Both the position numbers and the translations under genes were made by a program. The notes beneath the pieces were generated by a model. That model was not told the origin of the DNA, did not search any database, and saw only the letters and a list, made by a program, of their open reading frames with translations. Shown piece after piece: positions 29,701 through 37,712 of a stretch of 64,000 bases of DNA; positions within the stretch are counted from its first letter, which is position 1; the number at the start of each line of letters is the position of its first letter. The stretch is from RHLJ01 sp965212165 (GTDB lineage Bacteria; Bacteroidota; Rhodothermia; Balneolales; Balneolaceae): assembly GCA_965212165.1 (NCBI GenBank), contig OZ243096.1:3038001-3102000 (forward strand), in the 5' to 3' direction.

Positions 29701-30281
29701 CCGAGCAACCTCTTTATCTGGAACAAGGTGAAGGTTATATGCTGTATGGTAAAAGTTATATGGTGATGTTGGCATTAAAAGAGCTGATTGGAGAGGATAC
29801 GCTCAACAGTGTGCTAAAGACTCTGTTACTAAAGCATAAAACCCAAACAGAGGCAACTGTTACAACCCCCGAATTTTTATTGGAGCTTTTTGCTGCTAGT
29901 CCTGAGCAATATCATACTCTGATCAATGACTGGTTTAAAAAGATCATTACCTATGATCTTTCAGTAACTGCTGCAGATTACACAGAACTTTCCGATGGCC
30001 GCTATGAAGTTAGCCTAACAATTGATGCCAAAAAATTTGAATCGATTGATGGGGTTGAATCTGAGATTAGCATGAATGAACCGATCCCTATTGGGTTATT
30101 TTCAACTCATCCATCGGGAGCTTCAGGGGATGATGTTATTTACCTTAGTCCTAAAACCGTTCAAGGAGGAATTCAACAAATCACCTTTAAGGTCAAAGAA
30201 CTCCCAAAGTATATAAGTATCGATCCTTATGGAACACGCCCTGATTTGGTAAGATCAGATAATCATTTTGAAGTGGATTAA
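26709..30281 (+). CDS. ABC-2 type permease fused to M1 family aminopeptidase
   Basis: 1190 residues. The first half (1-600) holds two blocks of about six membrane spans, the ABC-2 permease fold, ending with a span near residue 585. The second half is an extracytoplasmic M1 peptidase: the FAASGTI exopeptidase loop, HEVAHQWWG with zinc ligands His933, His937 and Glu957 (catalytic Glu934), the last spaced 19 residues after His937. Most M1 enzymes have 18. Such fusions are known in Bacteroidota; transported substrate and physiological role are unknown. The LytTR pair next door probably controls it. Confidence 0.92.
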   Translation: MITELLKFEFIYQRKLLALPAAIVLFFLSGFQIGGQAFAPDLVDYNAPYQISYYTSLFTLGSVFAIMFFVINGLLRESTHRMQEIIFSTGVKKHHFFISRFSGVFLFSLLAVSPLLLGMISGTLIVDLDPERVAPISPTLYFWNWLVFIIPNVFICSVFIFTVGLLSKNRMSIYTSAVLIYVLYFVCSFYFNSPVLADSTPTNTENMMLAALADPFGISAFKEQSQYLTPLQKNSVWVSLTGNLLYNRLLWITISFSFLGLAYQLFSFRTLNQKKKKASDESKTDEETTKNVGYQPIAPSGSGQGAFWYSFFAQTKIGISQLLKSLPFQAILLFITFIIFSEFYSTLVKGGRYSESLYPITSILAGLNNTAIFIFGLLLIVFYSGEWVWKERSENFHLILDATPASNASFFWSKASVLLCIPFLFITLEIIIAIVFQFLLDYSHIDISTYLSLYYYQGIPLVFYILITLFIQTLSPGKYLGMAISGIVIAVFGTDLSGTLGIEHPLLRIGYMPSVTFSDMSGVSNNASAFNLLSSNWIIASLILSILALHSWQRGITGNFREHVKQLLRGWTSRKLIPLSIFTLLFLCTSGMIFYKTNLEAEYFSSDSMLDRRADYERKYKHYEDEHWLYPISISTDVALYPFERTYSVDAVYTLSNKSDTAITRALFIQKKPITHISLEHATLINQDSTHGIFEFKFNSPVLPGDSVKLTFSAIGAHTGLYSNRDLVDNGSFVHLRDFSPYLGYTNIREITNKAERKKRGLPEREDKQPSAADFELMESGFGRVDFETTLSVPDTQTGISIGNLEEKWTENGRNYFRYKSAYPVAPMITYHSAVYDIKKEHYQGISLEHYYHPDQGFNHRSIMNSMKQALDYAQAEFGDYPLDYLRIAEIPSFWNFGGFAASGTISLVEDRIYLLDQRRSDAFNLVAKVTIHEVAHQWWGYQLTPKNISGSGLFVEGLAKYTEAVVMEKHYGMPSLFQLSETANHTYFSGRSYASTPEQPLYLEQGEGYMLYGKSYMVMLALKELIGEDTLNSVLKTLLLKHKTQTEATVTTPEFLLELFAASPEQYHTLINDWFKKIITYDLSVTAADYTELSDGRYEVSLTIDAKKFESIDGVESEISMNEPIPIGLFSTHPSGASGDDVIYLSPKTVQGGIQQITFKVKELPKYISIDPYGTRPDLVRSDNHFEVD

Positions 30282-30333
30282 TCTTTCGACTCCTAAATTC
30301 AGAGAATAGTTTTCACTATTTAATTAAACAAAA

Positions 30334-30365
30334 AAGCCTGAACCGCTTATGCGAATCAGGCTTTT
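30334..30365 (+). terminator. Intrinsic terminator after the ABC/M1 operon
   Basis: Stem AAGCCTGA/TCAGGCTT with an inner CGC/GCG pair and TTAT loop, followed by a T-run on the plus strand and an A-run upstream, so it can also act on the minus strand. Located about 50 bp after the permease/peptidase stop. Its 3' edge belongs to the 17-bp sequence shared with tRNA-Asn. Confidence 0.8.
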
Positions 30366-30702
30366 GCTCCCCGGTTCAGGACGAAATGTGAACTTTTTTA
30401 GCGTAATATGGCACGTTGAGGCTGTTATAGACGATTTTAGCCATCTTAGGTTCACACTCCACTTGGCAAAACAAGTCCAAAACTACCCGTTTTTGAAAGA
30501 TGCGAACTTTCGGATAATACCCCTATTATCTGTTAACTCAGAACCGCCTAAAAAGAAGAAACTATCCCCTAAAGAGCAGGCAAAATTGTATAGTAAATTA
30601 TTAGACTCTGAGGAGGTAAAAAGTCGAGCTGAATTAGCTCGAAAAATTGGTGTAAGTCGAGCTAGGATTATAAAGGTTTTGAGTTTAGTATTATTTCATT
30701 AA
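30349..30702 (+). CDS. Small HTH protein, probably a fragment, paralogue of 44193-44387
   Basis: Open frame of 117 residues whose only ATG lies inside the preceding terminator, so a genuine start is doubtful. Residues 25-65 look like real coding (IWHVEAVIDDFSHLRF), followed by a Lys-rich linker and a C-terminal helix-turn-helix (SRAELARKIGVSRARIIKVL) with the consensus of recombinase or resolvase C-terminal HTHs. A similar HTH with the same linker occurs at 44193-44387. Probably the 3' part of a mobile-element or recombinase-like gene; I do not recognise the full family. Confidence 0.5.
   Translation: MRIRLLLPGSGRNVNFFSVIWHVEAVIDDFSHLRFTLHLAKQVQNYPFLKDANFRIIPLLSVNSEPPKKKKLSPKEQAKLYSKLLDSEEVKSRAELARKIGVSRARIIKVLSLVLFH
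30358..30374. repeat. 17-bp match to the tRNA-Asn 3' end (attachment-site candidate)
   Basis: AGGCTTTTGCTCCCCGG is identical to 48428-48444, which spans the 3' acceptor end of tRNA-Asn and its terminator side. Same orientation, 18,070 bp apart. The AGGCTTTT part could be convergent terminator sequence; GCTCCCCGG is tRNA acceptor sequence and has no reason to be here otherwise. Possible attL/attR pair. Confidence 0.5.
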
Positions 30703-30707
30703 ATCAA

Positions 30708-32339
30708 TTACCAAAACGCGGCGTAAAGTACTGCGGTAATAATAAGTACGGTATAAGCCCCAAGATTGAATCCTGAACTTGTTTTGAAAGTGTTCGCAGT
30801 TAAACGAATCGCTTTCGGATCATCATCTTCAGGATTTGTAGTTAGGCTCACTCCTGCAATTAGTACTATAGTGATAATTAAGGTATAAAACATTTGATCT
30901 AGAAAAGGTAACCCAAGTGCTGGAAATTTGAGAAGTAGGGCAATCACTATGGAAGATAGAACACCTATAATAGCTGCCTTTGTTGTAGTCTTTTTCCAGA
31001 ACAATCCCATTATAAATACTGCTAGAATACCTGGGCTTACTAAACCAGTATATTCTTGAATAAATTGAAATACTTGAGGTACGCTACTCAGTTGTGGAGC
31101 AATAAAAATTGCAATTATTAATGCAACACCTGCGGTAATTCGTCCAACATTTACCGTCGTCTTATCAGTAGCTTTCTTATTGAAGTATGGCTTATAAATA
31201 TCCATCGTAAAGATAGTTGCAATTGAATTTAGCATTGATGCCATGGACGAAACAATGGCTGCAGCTAAAGCAGCAACTACAAGACCTTTGAAACCTGGAG
31301 TAACAAATACACTGATTAACCATGGATAAGCATTATCATTATCAACTCCACCACCATCTTTGGTGAAAGCATCTACAACTCCTGCTATCTCAGTAGTACC
31401 TGCAGGTTGTGAATACATCACATAGGCAATTATCCCTGGTATTACTACAATAAATGGGATTATTAATTTTAGAAATGCCGCAAAGACAATCCCTTTCTGA
31501 GACTCCTTAAGAGATTTAGCCGCCAAAGTACGCTGGATAATATACTGGTTAAAGCCCCAATAATATAAATTCGCTACCCACATTCCACCAATAAGTACGG
31601 CAATACCAGGTAAGTTTTCAAACTCAGGATTCGAACGGTCTAAAATCATATCAAATTTGTCTCCCGCTACATCATATATATGTGCTAGTCCGTTTACAAC
31701 TCCACCTGATGGTGTTACGTTATCTAAGGCAATAATCGTGGTTACTAACCCACCTAATACTAGAAGTACTACTTGCACTACATCTGTCCATGCTACGGCA
31801 GATAACCCCCCATAAATAGAGTAAGCTGCTGCAATTACTCCAAGCCCAATTAACGCGATAAGAATTAAGCTACCATCCCCTGTTCCCCAAATAGTATCCA
31901 ATGCTTTAGCACCAAGGAACATAACCGTTGTTAGATTGACAAATACAAAAAGTGCAATCCAGAAAATTGCCAGTATTGTTTTTAGAGTAGTATTAAAGCG
32001 TTGTTCAATAAACTCTGGAATGGTATAGAGTTTTTTCTCAATAAAAATGGGCAGTAAGAATTTACCGACAATAAGTAATGTAATTGCAGCCATCCATTCA
32101 TAAGAAGCTATAGCTAAACCAACCGCAAAACCTGAACCGGACATTCCAATGATTTGTTCTGCTGAAATGTTTGCAGCAATTAATGAAGCACCAATTGCCC
32201 ACCATGGCAACGATTTGCCTGCTAGAAAATAATCTTCTGCATTTTTTTGATGCCCTTTTTTATCCCTCGATACCCACAATCCTATTCCAACAATCATTAG
32301 TACATATAAGGTGAAAACAATAATATCGATGAGTTCCAT
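30708..32339 (-). CDS. Sodium/sugar symporter, vSGLT-like (SSS family)
   Basis: 543 residues with about 14 membrane spans. Strong SGLT signatures: AGKSLPWWAIGASLIAAN (helix 1), KLYTIPEFIEQRFN, IYGGLSAVAWTDVVQ and NLYYWGFNQYIIQRTLAAK, as in the Vibrio sodium/galactose symporter, which has nearly the same length. It moves a hexose, most likely galactose given the operon, into the cytoplasm with sodium. Last gene of the galactan locus, 89 bp after the glycerophosphodiesterase; that gap may contain a second promoter. Confidence 0.92.
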   Translation of the reverse strand: MELIDIIVFTLYVLMIVGIGLWVSRDKKGHQKNAEDYFLAGKSLPWWAIGASLIAANISAEQIIGMSGSGFAVGLAIASYEWMAAITLLIVGKFLLPIFIEKKLYTIPEFIEQRFNTTLKTILAIFWIALFVFVNLTTVMFLGAKALDTIWGTGDGSLILIALIGLGVIAAAYSIYGGLSAVAWTDVVQVVLLVLGGLVTTIIALDNVTPSGGVVNGLAHIYDVAGDKFDMILDRSNPEFENLPGIAVLIGGMWVANLYYWGFNQYIIQRTLAAKSLKESQKGIVFAAFLKLIIPFIVVIPGIIAYVMYSQPAGTTEIAGVVDAFTKDGGGVDNDNAYPWLISVFVTPGFKGLVVAALAAAIVSSMASMLNSIATIFTMDIYKPYFNKKATDKTTVNVGRITAGVALIIAIFIAPQLSSVPQVFQFIQEYTGLVSPGILAVFIMGLFWKKTTTKAAIIGVLSSIVIALLLKFPALGLPFLDQMFYTLIITIVLIAGVSLTTNPEDDDPKAIRLTANTFKTSSGFNLGAYTVLIITAVLYAAFW

Positions 32340-32428
32340 GTGGGTATATTAAATTAAGTGGGCAATTTAAGATTCGTATTTTACTTTTTACAATTGAATT
32401 ACATTATCATAAAACATAGATAAAAATT

Positions 32429-33301
32429 TCATCTAATATAACCGTTTTGCTTCAAGTAATTAATTAGTTCTTCGGGATAATCAGTTTGAATGATAGCTGG
32501 TTCTTTAATAATCAAAGCATCCATTTTTGTTGTATCGCCATTCATAAAAAGTTCGTCTATTTCCCAAAGTGAGTTAATAAATATCAATTGGTCGTTCCTT
32601 TTTGCTTCCTCAATTATTTCAGATGTATAACTTAGTTCAGTAAAATGAATCAGCTTGGAAATCATCATTTCATTGTAGAACCTTACCTCTTTGATATTAT
32701 TTACTAATGGAAGTACAGAATATAAGCTATCCAATTCCAGAATTCGGTTCATCAACACGGGATCCCAGATATAACTCATTACCTTATGTTCCATATTAAA
32801 TTCTCTAAGGATACTATAATAGTCATCAACATTGATGTCTTTTAAATCTAAATTAAGAATGACATCTTTCTCTTTAGTAACCATAAGAATTTGTCTAAGT
32901 GTTGGAATTTTTTCATTTGTAAGAGTATCTGAGTGAACTAAATTATACTCTTGGAGCTCTTCATAGGTCATTTTAGATACATACCCTGAACCATTTGTTG
33001 TTCGATCTATGTCGTGATCGTGCATGATAACCAAGCTATCATCTTTTGTAGTTCTTATGTCTAATTCTATGATATCTACTCCTAATAACATTGAGGCCTT
33101 CACAGCAGAAATCGAGTTCTCTGGATGATTCTTATTTGTCGCACGGTGGACACAAACCAGTATATTATTCTCTGATTTTTGCCTAAGCAATTGAATTAGT
33201 TCAGATTCGACTTCAATTTCTTGCCCAAAAGTATTAGAACCAAAAGATAAAATAAGAACTAGAAGAGGTATTATTATTAAGCTCGATAAATTGAAATGCA
33301 T
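32429..33301 (-). CDS. Exported glycerophosphodiester phosphodiesterase family protein
   Basis: 290 residues with a signal peptide (about 1-27, ending TFGQE). GDPD motifs: His52-Arg53 with HPENS following, metal ligands Glu79 and Asp81 in IIELDIR, and HDHDIDRTTNG at 94-104. The C-terminal metal-ligand region (LNLDLK) is also present. Its position inside a galactan operon is unusual; it may process galactose-glycerol phosphodiesters or phospholipid headgroups such as galactosylglycerol derivatives, which is inference. Confidence 0.85.
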   Translation of the reverse strand: MHFNLSSLIIIPLLVLILSFGSNTFGQEIEVESELIQLLRQKSENNILVCVHRATNKNHPENSISAVKASMLLGVDIIELDIRTTKDDSLVIMHDHDIDRTTNGSGYVSKMTYEELQEYNLVHSDTLTNEKIPTLRQILMVTKEKDVILNLDLKDINVDDYYSILREFNMEHKVMSYIWDPVLMNRILELDSLYSVLPLVNNIKEVRFYNEMMISKLIHFTELSYTSEIIEEAKRNDQLIFINSLWEIDELFMNGDTTKMDALIIKEPAIIQTDYPEELINYLKQNGYIR

Positions 33302-33331
33302 AAATTATACTTAAGTTAATTTATTATGGTG

Positions 33332-34357
33332 TTAGACTGGCATACTTCGTAGTAATTCGGCACTCATTTCAGGCGATGTATCCCTTTGAGGACTAGCAAG
33401 CATCTCATACCCAACATTAAACTTTTTAATGGTCGCTGATCGTAATAATGGTGGATAAAAATGCATATGATAATGCCATTCAGGATAGATTTTATTATCA
33501 GTTGGAGCTGGATGATGACCTGCTGAATATGGAAATGATATATCAAAAAGATTATCGTATTTCCTAGTTAGTTTTTTTAAAATATCAGCCAGACCAAACT
33601 TTTCCTTTTCATTCATATCGGTCATTTTTGAAAAAGCTCGTTTACTAATTACTAGCGTTTCAAAAGGCCAAAATGCCCAAAAAGGAACTACAACAACAAA
33701 GTGATTATTCTCAATGACAATTCTTTCCTTTAGTTTAAGTTCGATTTTCAAATAATCTGAAAGTAACGTATTTCCAGTTTTAGAATAGTGTTTCTGGAAG
33801 TGTATTAATTCTTTAGCTGGTTCATCAGGAATGGTTTCTTGTGCCCAAATTTGACCATGTGGGTGTGGATTACTACACCCCATCATTTCTCCTTTATTTT
33901 CAAATATTTGAACGTAATTTATAAAGTCTTTTGATCCAAGTTCATCATATTCATCAACCCAAAGATCAACAACTTCTTTAATCTGAGAAATCTCCATATC
34001 AGGTAATGTTAAATCATGATGTGGAGAAAAACAGATTACTTTACAAATACCGCGTTCCCCTTTTACTTCAAGCATTCCTTCAATACTTTTTGACTCAGAA
34101 GAACTTTCACTTAACAATGCACTAAAGTCGTTCTTAAAAGAATAAGTTGATTGATAGTCCGGATTAGTCTCACCATTAGCCCTTGTATTTCTAGGACACA
34201 AATAGCATTCAGGATCATGCTTTGGCCGTGATTCTAATACTTTCTTTTCATGCTGCCCTTGCCATGGTCGCTGTGTTCTATGTGGAGAAACTTGCACCCA
34301 TTCTCCTGTCAATAAATTTAGTCTTCGATGTGGGTCTTTACTAAAATCTAAGTTCAT
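33332..34357 (-). CDS. galT: Galactose-1-phosphate uridylyltransferase
   Basis: 341 residues, class I GalT. Zinc-binding CYLC at 51-54, and the active-site HPHGQIWA motif with HPH at 165-167, whose second His is the uridylylated nucleophile. It converts galactose-1-phosphate and UDP-glucose to glucose-1-phosphate and UDP-galactose in the Leloir pathway. It starts 2 bp after the GH53 gene stop. galE is not in this window. Confidence 0.95.
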   Translation of the reverse strand: MNLDFSKDPHRRLNLLTGEWVQVSPHRTQRPWQGQHEKKVLESRPKHDPECYLCPRNTRANGETNPDYQSTYSFKNDFSALLSESSSESKSIEGMLEVKGERGICKVICFSPHHDLTLPDMEISQIKEVVDLWVDEYDELGSKDFINYVQIFENKGEMMGCSNPHPHGQIWAQETIPDEPAKELIHFQKHYSKTGNTLLSDYLKIELKLKERIVIENNHFVVVVPFWAFWPFETLVISKRAFSKMTDMNEKEKFGLADILKKLTRKYDNLFDISFPYSAGHHPAPTDNKIYPEWHYHMHFYPPLLRSATIKKFNVGYEMLASPQRDTSPEMSAELLRSMPV

Positions 34358-34359
34358 GT

Positions 34360-35442
34360 TTATTCTCGTTTATATTTATCGAATACATTCATTACAGGTA
34401 GTGCATTTCCATCATCATCAAAAAACCCTCTAGATCGTAATCCTCCATATACCGCTGGCTCCCACCAGAATATTCCCTTTAATCTAAGGCTAGGAATATT
34501 AATCATTGTTTCATGTACAGATTTCAAAAACTGTTCTTGACCTTCAGGAGTTTCTGGAAATGGAGCCAAATCACCTTCTTCGGTATATTCAGAGGGTCGC
34601 CAATTATATGCTGTTTCAACTAGAATTATATCTTGGTCAAAATGATTGATTAATGTGAGTAGATTTTCTCTGAATTCTAACAAAGTTCCATGCCACCATG
34701 GATAGTATGAAAGTCCTATAATATCGAATTGGATACCATAAGATTCTATGTTCTCAAAAAATTCTTTATTCCCAACTGCATCTGCACCGTTATCATAGTG
34801 AACCATTATCAATGGTCTTGGCTCTTGTGCTCTTGCAGCATCAACGCCATCAATTCCAGCCTGTATCAATCCTGCAAATTCATCCCAATGTTCTGGTAGC
34901 TTTCCAATTGGCCACATCATTCCGTTTCTAATTTCATTTCCAATTTGTACCATTTCTGGCATTACTCCTGCGGCCTTAAAAGCCTCCATAGTACGTTTGG
35001 TATACTCATATACTGAATCCCTTAATGATTCATAATTAGAAGTATCCCATGCAGCTGGAATATACTGCTGTTGTGGATCGGCCCAGCTATCGGCGTAATG
35101 ATAATCGAGCAGGAATTTCATGCCTCTTTTTTGAGCTTCTTGAGCTAGTTCAATAGTGTATTCTAAATCATTTGGTAATCGATCTGGGCTGTGAAACAAT
35201 CGTAGTCGAATCCAATCATATCCATGGTCAGCGAATATATCTAACCCGGGACGAGTTACTCCATTTTCTTTAAATTCCACCCCTCGATCTTCAGCTGCCT
35301 TCAGAAATGATAGATCTGCTCCTACCGCATAATTAATTTTTATCGTTGTTGAATCTGATTCCTGAGCCGAAATAAATTTTGGGAAAAACAGTAATACAAT
35401 CGATAAATAAAAGATAATTTTTAAATATGTAGGGAAATTCAT
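34360..35442 (-). CDS. GH53 arabinogalactan endo-beta-1,4-galactanase
   Basis: 360 residues with an export signal (about 8-27, ending FISAQE). GH53 hallmarks: GADLSFLKAAEDRG, DYHYADSWADP, catalytic acid/base Glu170 in QIGNEI, YYPWWHG and nucleophile Glu276 in VETAYNW. Cuts beta-1,4-galactan of pectic arabinogalactan outside the cytoplasm; the GH2 enzyme would finish the oligosaccharides and the SSS symporter import galactose. Central evidence that the operon targets galactan. Confidence 0.95.
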   Translation of the reverse strand: MNFPTYLKIIFYLSIVLLFFPKFISAQESDSTTIKINYAVGADLSFLKAAEDRGVEFKENGVTRPGLDIFADHGYDWIRLRLFHSPDRLPNDLEYTIELAQEAQKRGMKFLLDYHYADSWADPQQQYIPAAWDTSNYESLRDSVYEYTKRTMEAFKAAGVMPEMVQIGNEIRNGMMWPIGKLPEHWDEFAGLIQAGIDGVDAARAQEPRPLIMVHYDNGADAVGNKEFFENIESYGIQFDIIGLSYYPWWHGTLLEFRENLLTLINHFDQDIILVETAYNWRPSEYTEEGDLAPFPETPEGQEQFLKSVHETMINIPSLRLKGIFWWEPAVYGGLRSRGFFDDDGNALPVMNVFDKYKRE

Positions 35443-35455
35443 TGATATATCACCG

Positions 35456-36505
35456 TTAGATTTCAGATTGATTATGTTTTAAGTTAAAACCACATGACGA
35501 TCTTATTTTAAGACCAGTGACTATACTTATCTTTTCGTGAAGTTCATTCTCATTCTCAATGAGACGGATAAGTTTATCTGCCGCTTTTTTACCAACTTCA
35601 TATGCAGGTTGTTTTACAGTTGTCAATGGTACGTCTAATAGATTTGATTGTATATCATCTGAGAAACCAACTATTGCTATGTCGTTTGGAATCTTTAACC
35701 CTTTTTGATTAATGGCCTTAATAGCGCCAAAAGCTACAGGATCATTCACAGCAACTACAGCATCCGGCCAATCTTTACTTGGGAGTTTTAGAATTTTGGA
35801 CATTGCCAAAAACCCACCTTCTTCTTGAAATCCACTTTCAATAACTAGCTCTTCATACATAATTAAATCATTGTTTAAAAGTGCTTTCCTATACCCTTTA
35901 TATCTATCTCTTCCTATTGAAACCTCCCTTGAACCGCTTAGATAGGCAATCTTTTTATAACCCAAATCAATAAGATGCTCCGTTATATATTGAGAGGAAG
36001 TACTGTCATTTACACTTACAGAACTAACCTCAAGTTCATCAATGCAGCGGTCAAAGAAAACAAGTGCTATTCCTGATATCAAAAGCTTCTCAAAAAGTAA
36101 AACCCCTTCCATACTTTGGCATGTAGAAACTAGTATTCCGTCTACATTTTTGGTTTGAAGCATTTCGATTACTTCCTTTTCACACTCTTCGGATTCGGAT
36201 GTAGGCTCAAGAATTATTTGATACTCTGTTTGATCAATTATTTCCTCTATTCCGCGAATTACCTCATGAAAAAAAGAATGAGAATTTTCTGGTATAACTA
36301 CACCAATAGTAAATGATTTTTTTCCAACTGGTCTCTTTAGCCGTTGATTAGGATTAAATCTTAAACTATTAGCAGTTTCCAGCACTAAGTGTTTCGTATT
36401 CTTATTATTAGTACGAATATTGTAGCTATTCATATCCTTTGAAAATATAGACTTAGATAGCTTTGGTGATCCCTTCCTATTTTTTATAGTTAAGTCAGGC
36501 TTCAT
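35456..36505 (-). CDS. LacI-family protein with degenerate DNA-binding head
   Basis: 349 residues. From residue 75 on it is a normal LacI/GalR periplasmic-binding-like sensor (FTIGVVIPE, FFDRCI, VNDPVAFGAI), clearly a paralogue of the regulator at 40339-41364. The first 70 residues align in length with a LacI head, but helix 1 reads NRKGSPKLSKS instead of an AKxLGVS-type sequence and the hinge carries KRPVGKK. Either it no longer binds DNA and acts as a sugar sensor or heterodimer partner, or it has changed specificity. Sits between galK and GH53 in the operon. Confidence 0.8.
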   Translation of the reverse strand: MKPDLTIKNRKGSPKLSKSIFSKDMNSYNIRTNNKNTKHLVLETANSLRFNPNQRLKRPVGKKSFTIGVVIPENSHSFFHEVIRGIEEIIDQTEYQIILEPTSESEECEKEVIEMLQTKNVDGILVSTCQSMEGVLLFEKLLISGIALVFFDRCIDELEVSSVSVNDSTSSQYITEHLIDLGYKKIAYLSGSREVSIGRDRYKGYRKALLNNDLIMYEELVIESGFQEEGGFLAMSKILKLPSKDWPDAVVAVNDPVAFGAIKAINQKGLKIPNDIAIVGFSDDIQSNLLDVPLTTVKQPAYEVGKKAADKLIRLIENENELHEKISIVTGLKIRSSCGFNLKHNQSEI

Positions 36506-36531
36506 TCATTATCCAAAAATTCAGAGAACAT

Positions 36532-37698
36532 CTACTTTTCAATATGAACTCCCTTACCAATTTTGGTTATATAAATCTCGATATCTAAACCTGTTCTCTC
36601 GTTGTATTCTTGCGATATGTTCTTCGAAAACTCATTCACATTCTCTTTTCGAACTATATTAATGGTACAACCACCAAATCCTCCACCCATCATTCTGGAC
36701 CCAATTACACCTGGTAGTTCGCTCGCAATACCTACTAATAGGTCTAGTTCAGTACAACTAACTTCATAATTCTTACTTAATCCATGATGAGAATCATACA
36801 TACATGCTCCAAAAGAAGATATATCCCCTGTTTCAAGGTATTCACAACCATCGAGTACTCTTTGATTTTCTTTAATTACAAACTTACATCGTTGAAAAAC
36901 TATGGGAGATAATTCAGATTTATTTTCCTCAAGTTGTTGAAGGGTTACATCTCTTAAATTTTTAATTGAGGGATATAACTTTCTTAGTACTTCAACTCCT
37001 TCTTCGCATTGAGCTCTACGAACATTATACTCAGATGAAGCAAGATTGTGACTCACTTTTGTGTCACAAAGAACTATTCTCAAATCATCTTGATCAAAAG
37101 GAATCATTTCATAGTCTAATGACCTACAATCCAGCTTTAGTGCATGCCCCTTTTGCCCATAAACATTTATGAATTGATCCATAATGCCACAACGAACTCC
37201 AACATGATTATGCTCAGTTAGTTGCCCTGTTTTCACCATTTCTAATTTTGTGAGATCGAATTCAAATAAACTTTTTAAACCAAGAAGAATCCCTCCTTCC
37301 AATGCAGCAGAAGATGACATACCTGCTCCAATTGGAATATCACCCCCAAAAACAAGATCGAATCCATCTACAACAATATTCTTTTTAGTAAGTTCGGCAA
37401 TTACACCTTTCACGTAATTAGCCCAATGATACTCTTGCTGTTCTAACTTATTTGATAAATCAATTTCTATTGATTCATTCATATCAATCGAAAAGACACG
37501 AACTTTCTTAGTTTGATTTTCTTTCATTCCAAGTACTATCACTTTATCAATAGCAGCAGGTAGCACAAATCCATCGTTGTAATCAGTATGTTCCCCAATA
37601 AGATTTACTCGACCTGGTGAGATAATAATCAGAGGTTCTCTTCCAAATTTTATCTTGAAATGTTCTTTTACGTTATTTTTAAGAGACTCCTTATTCAT
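36532..37698 (-). CDS. galK: Galactokinase
   Basis: 388 residues, GHMP family. Galactokinase signature GRVNLIGEHTDYNDG (about 30-44), ATP-binding GAGMSSSAALEGG and C-terminal MGGGFGG. Phosphorylates galactose at C1 with ATP, feeding GalT. It starts 14 bp after the beta-galactosidase stop, clearly cotranscribed. Confidence 0.95.
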   Translation of the reverse strand: MNKESLKNNVKEHFKIKFGREPLIIISPGRVNLIGEHTDYNDGFVLPAAIDKVIVLGMKENQTKKVRVFSIDMNESIEIDLSNKLEQQEYHWANYVKGVIAELTKKNIVVDGFDLVFGGDIPIGAGMSSSAALEGGILLGLKSLFEFDLTKLEMVKTGQLTEHNHVGVRCGIMDQFINVYGQKGHALKLDCRSLDYEMIPFDQDDLRIVLCDTKVSHNLASSEYNVRRAQCEEGVEVLRKLYPSIKNLRDVTLQQLEENKSELSPIVFQRCKFVIKENQRVLDGCEYLETGDISSFGACMYDSHHGLSKNYEVSCTELDLLVGIASELPGVIGSRMMGGGFGGCTINIVRKENVNEFSKNISQEYNERTGLDIEIYITKIGKGVHIEK

Positions 37699-37712
37699 AT
37701 AAAAAAAGTAAA

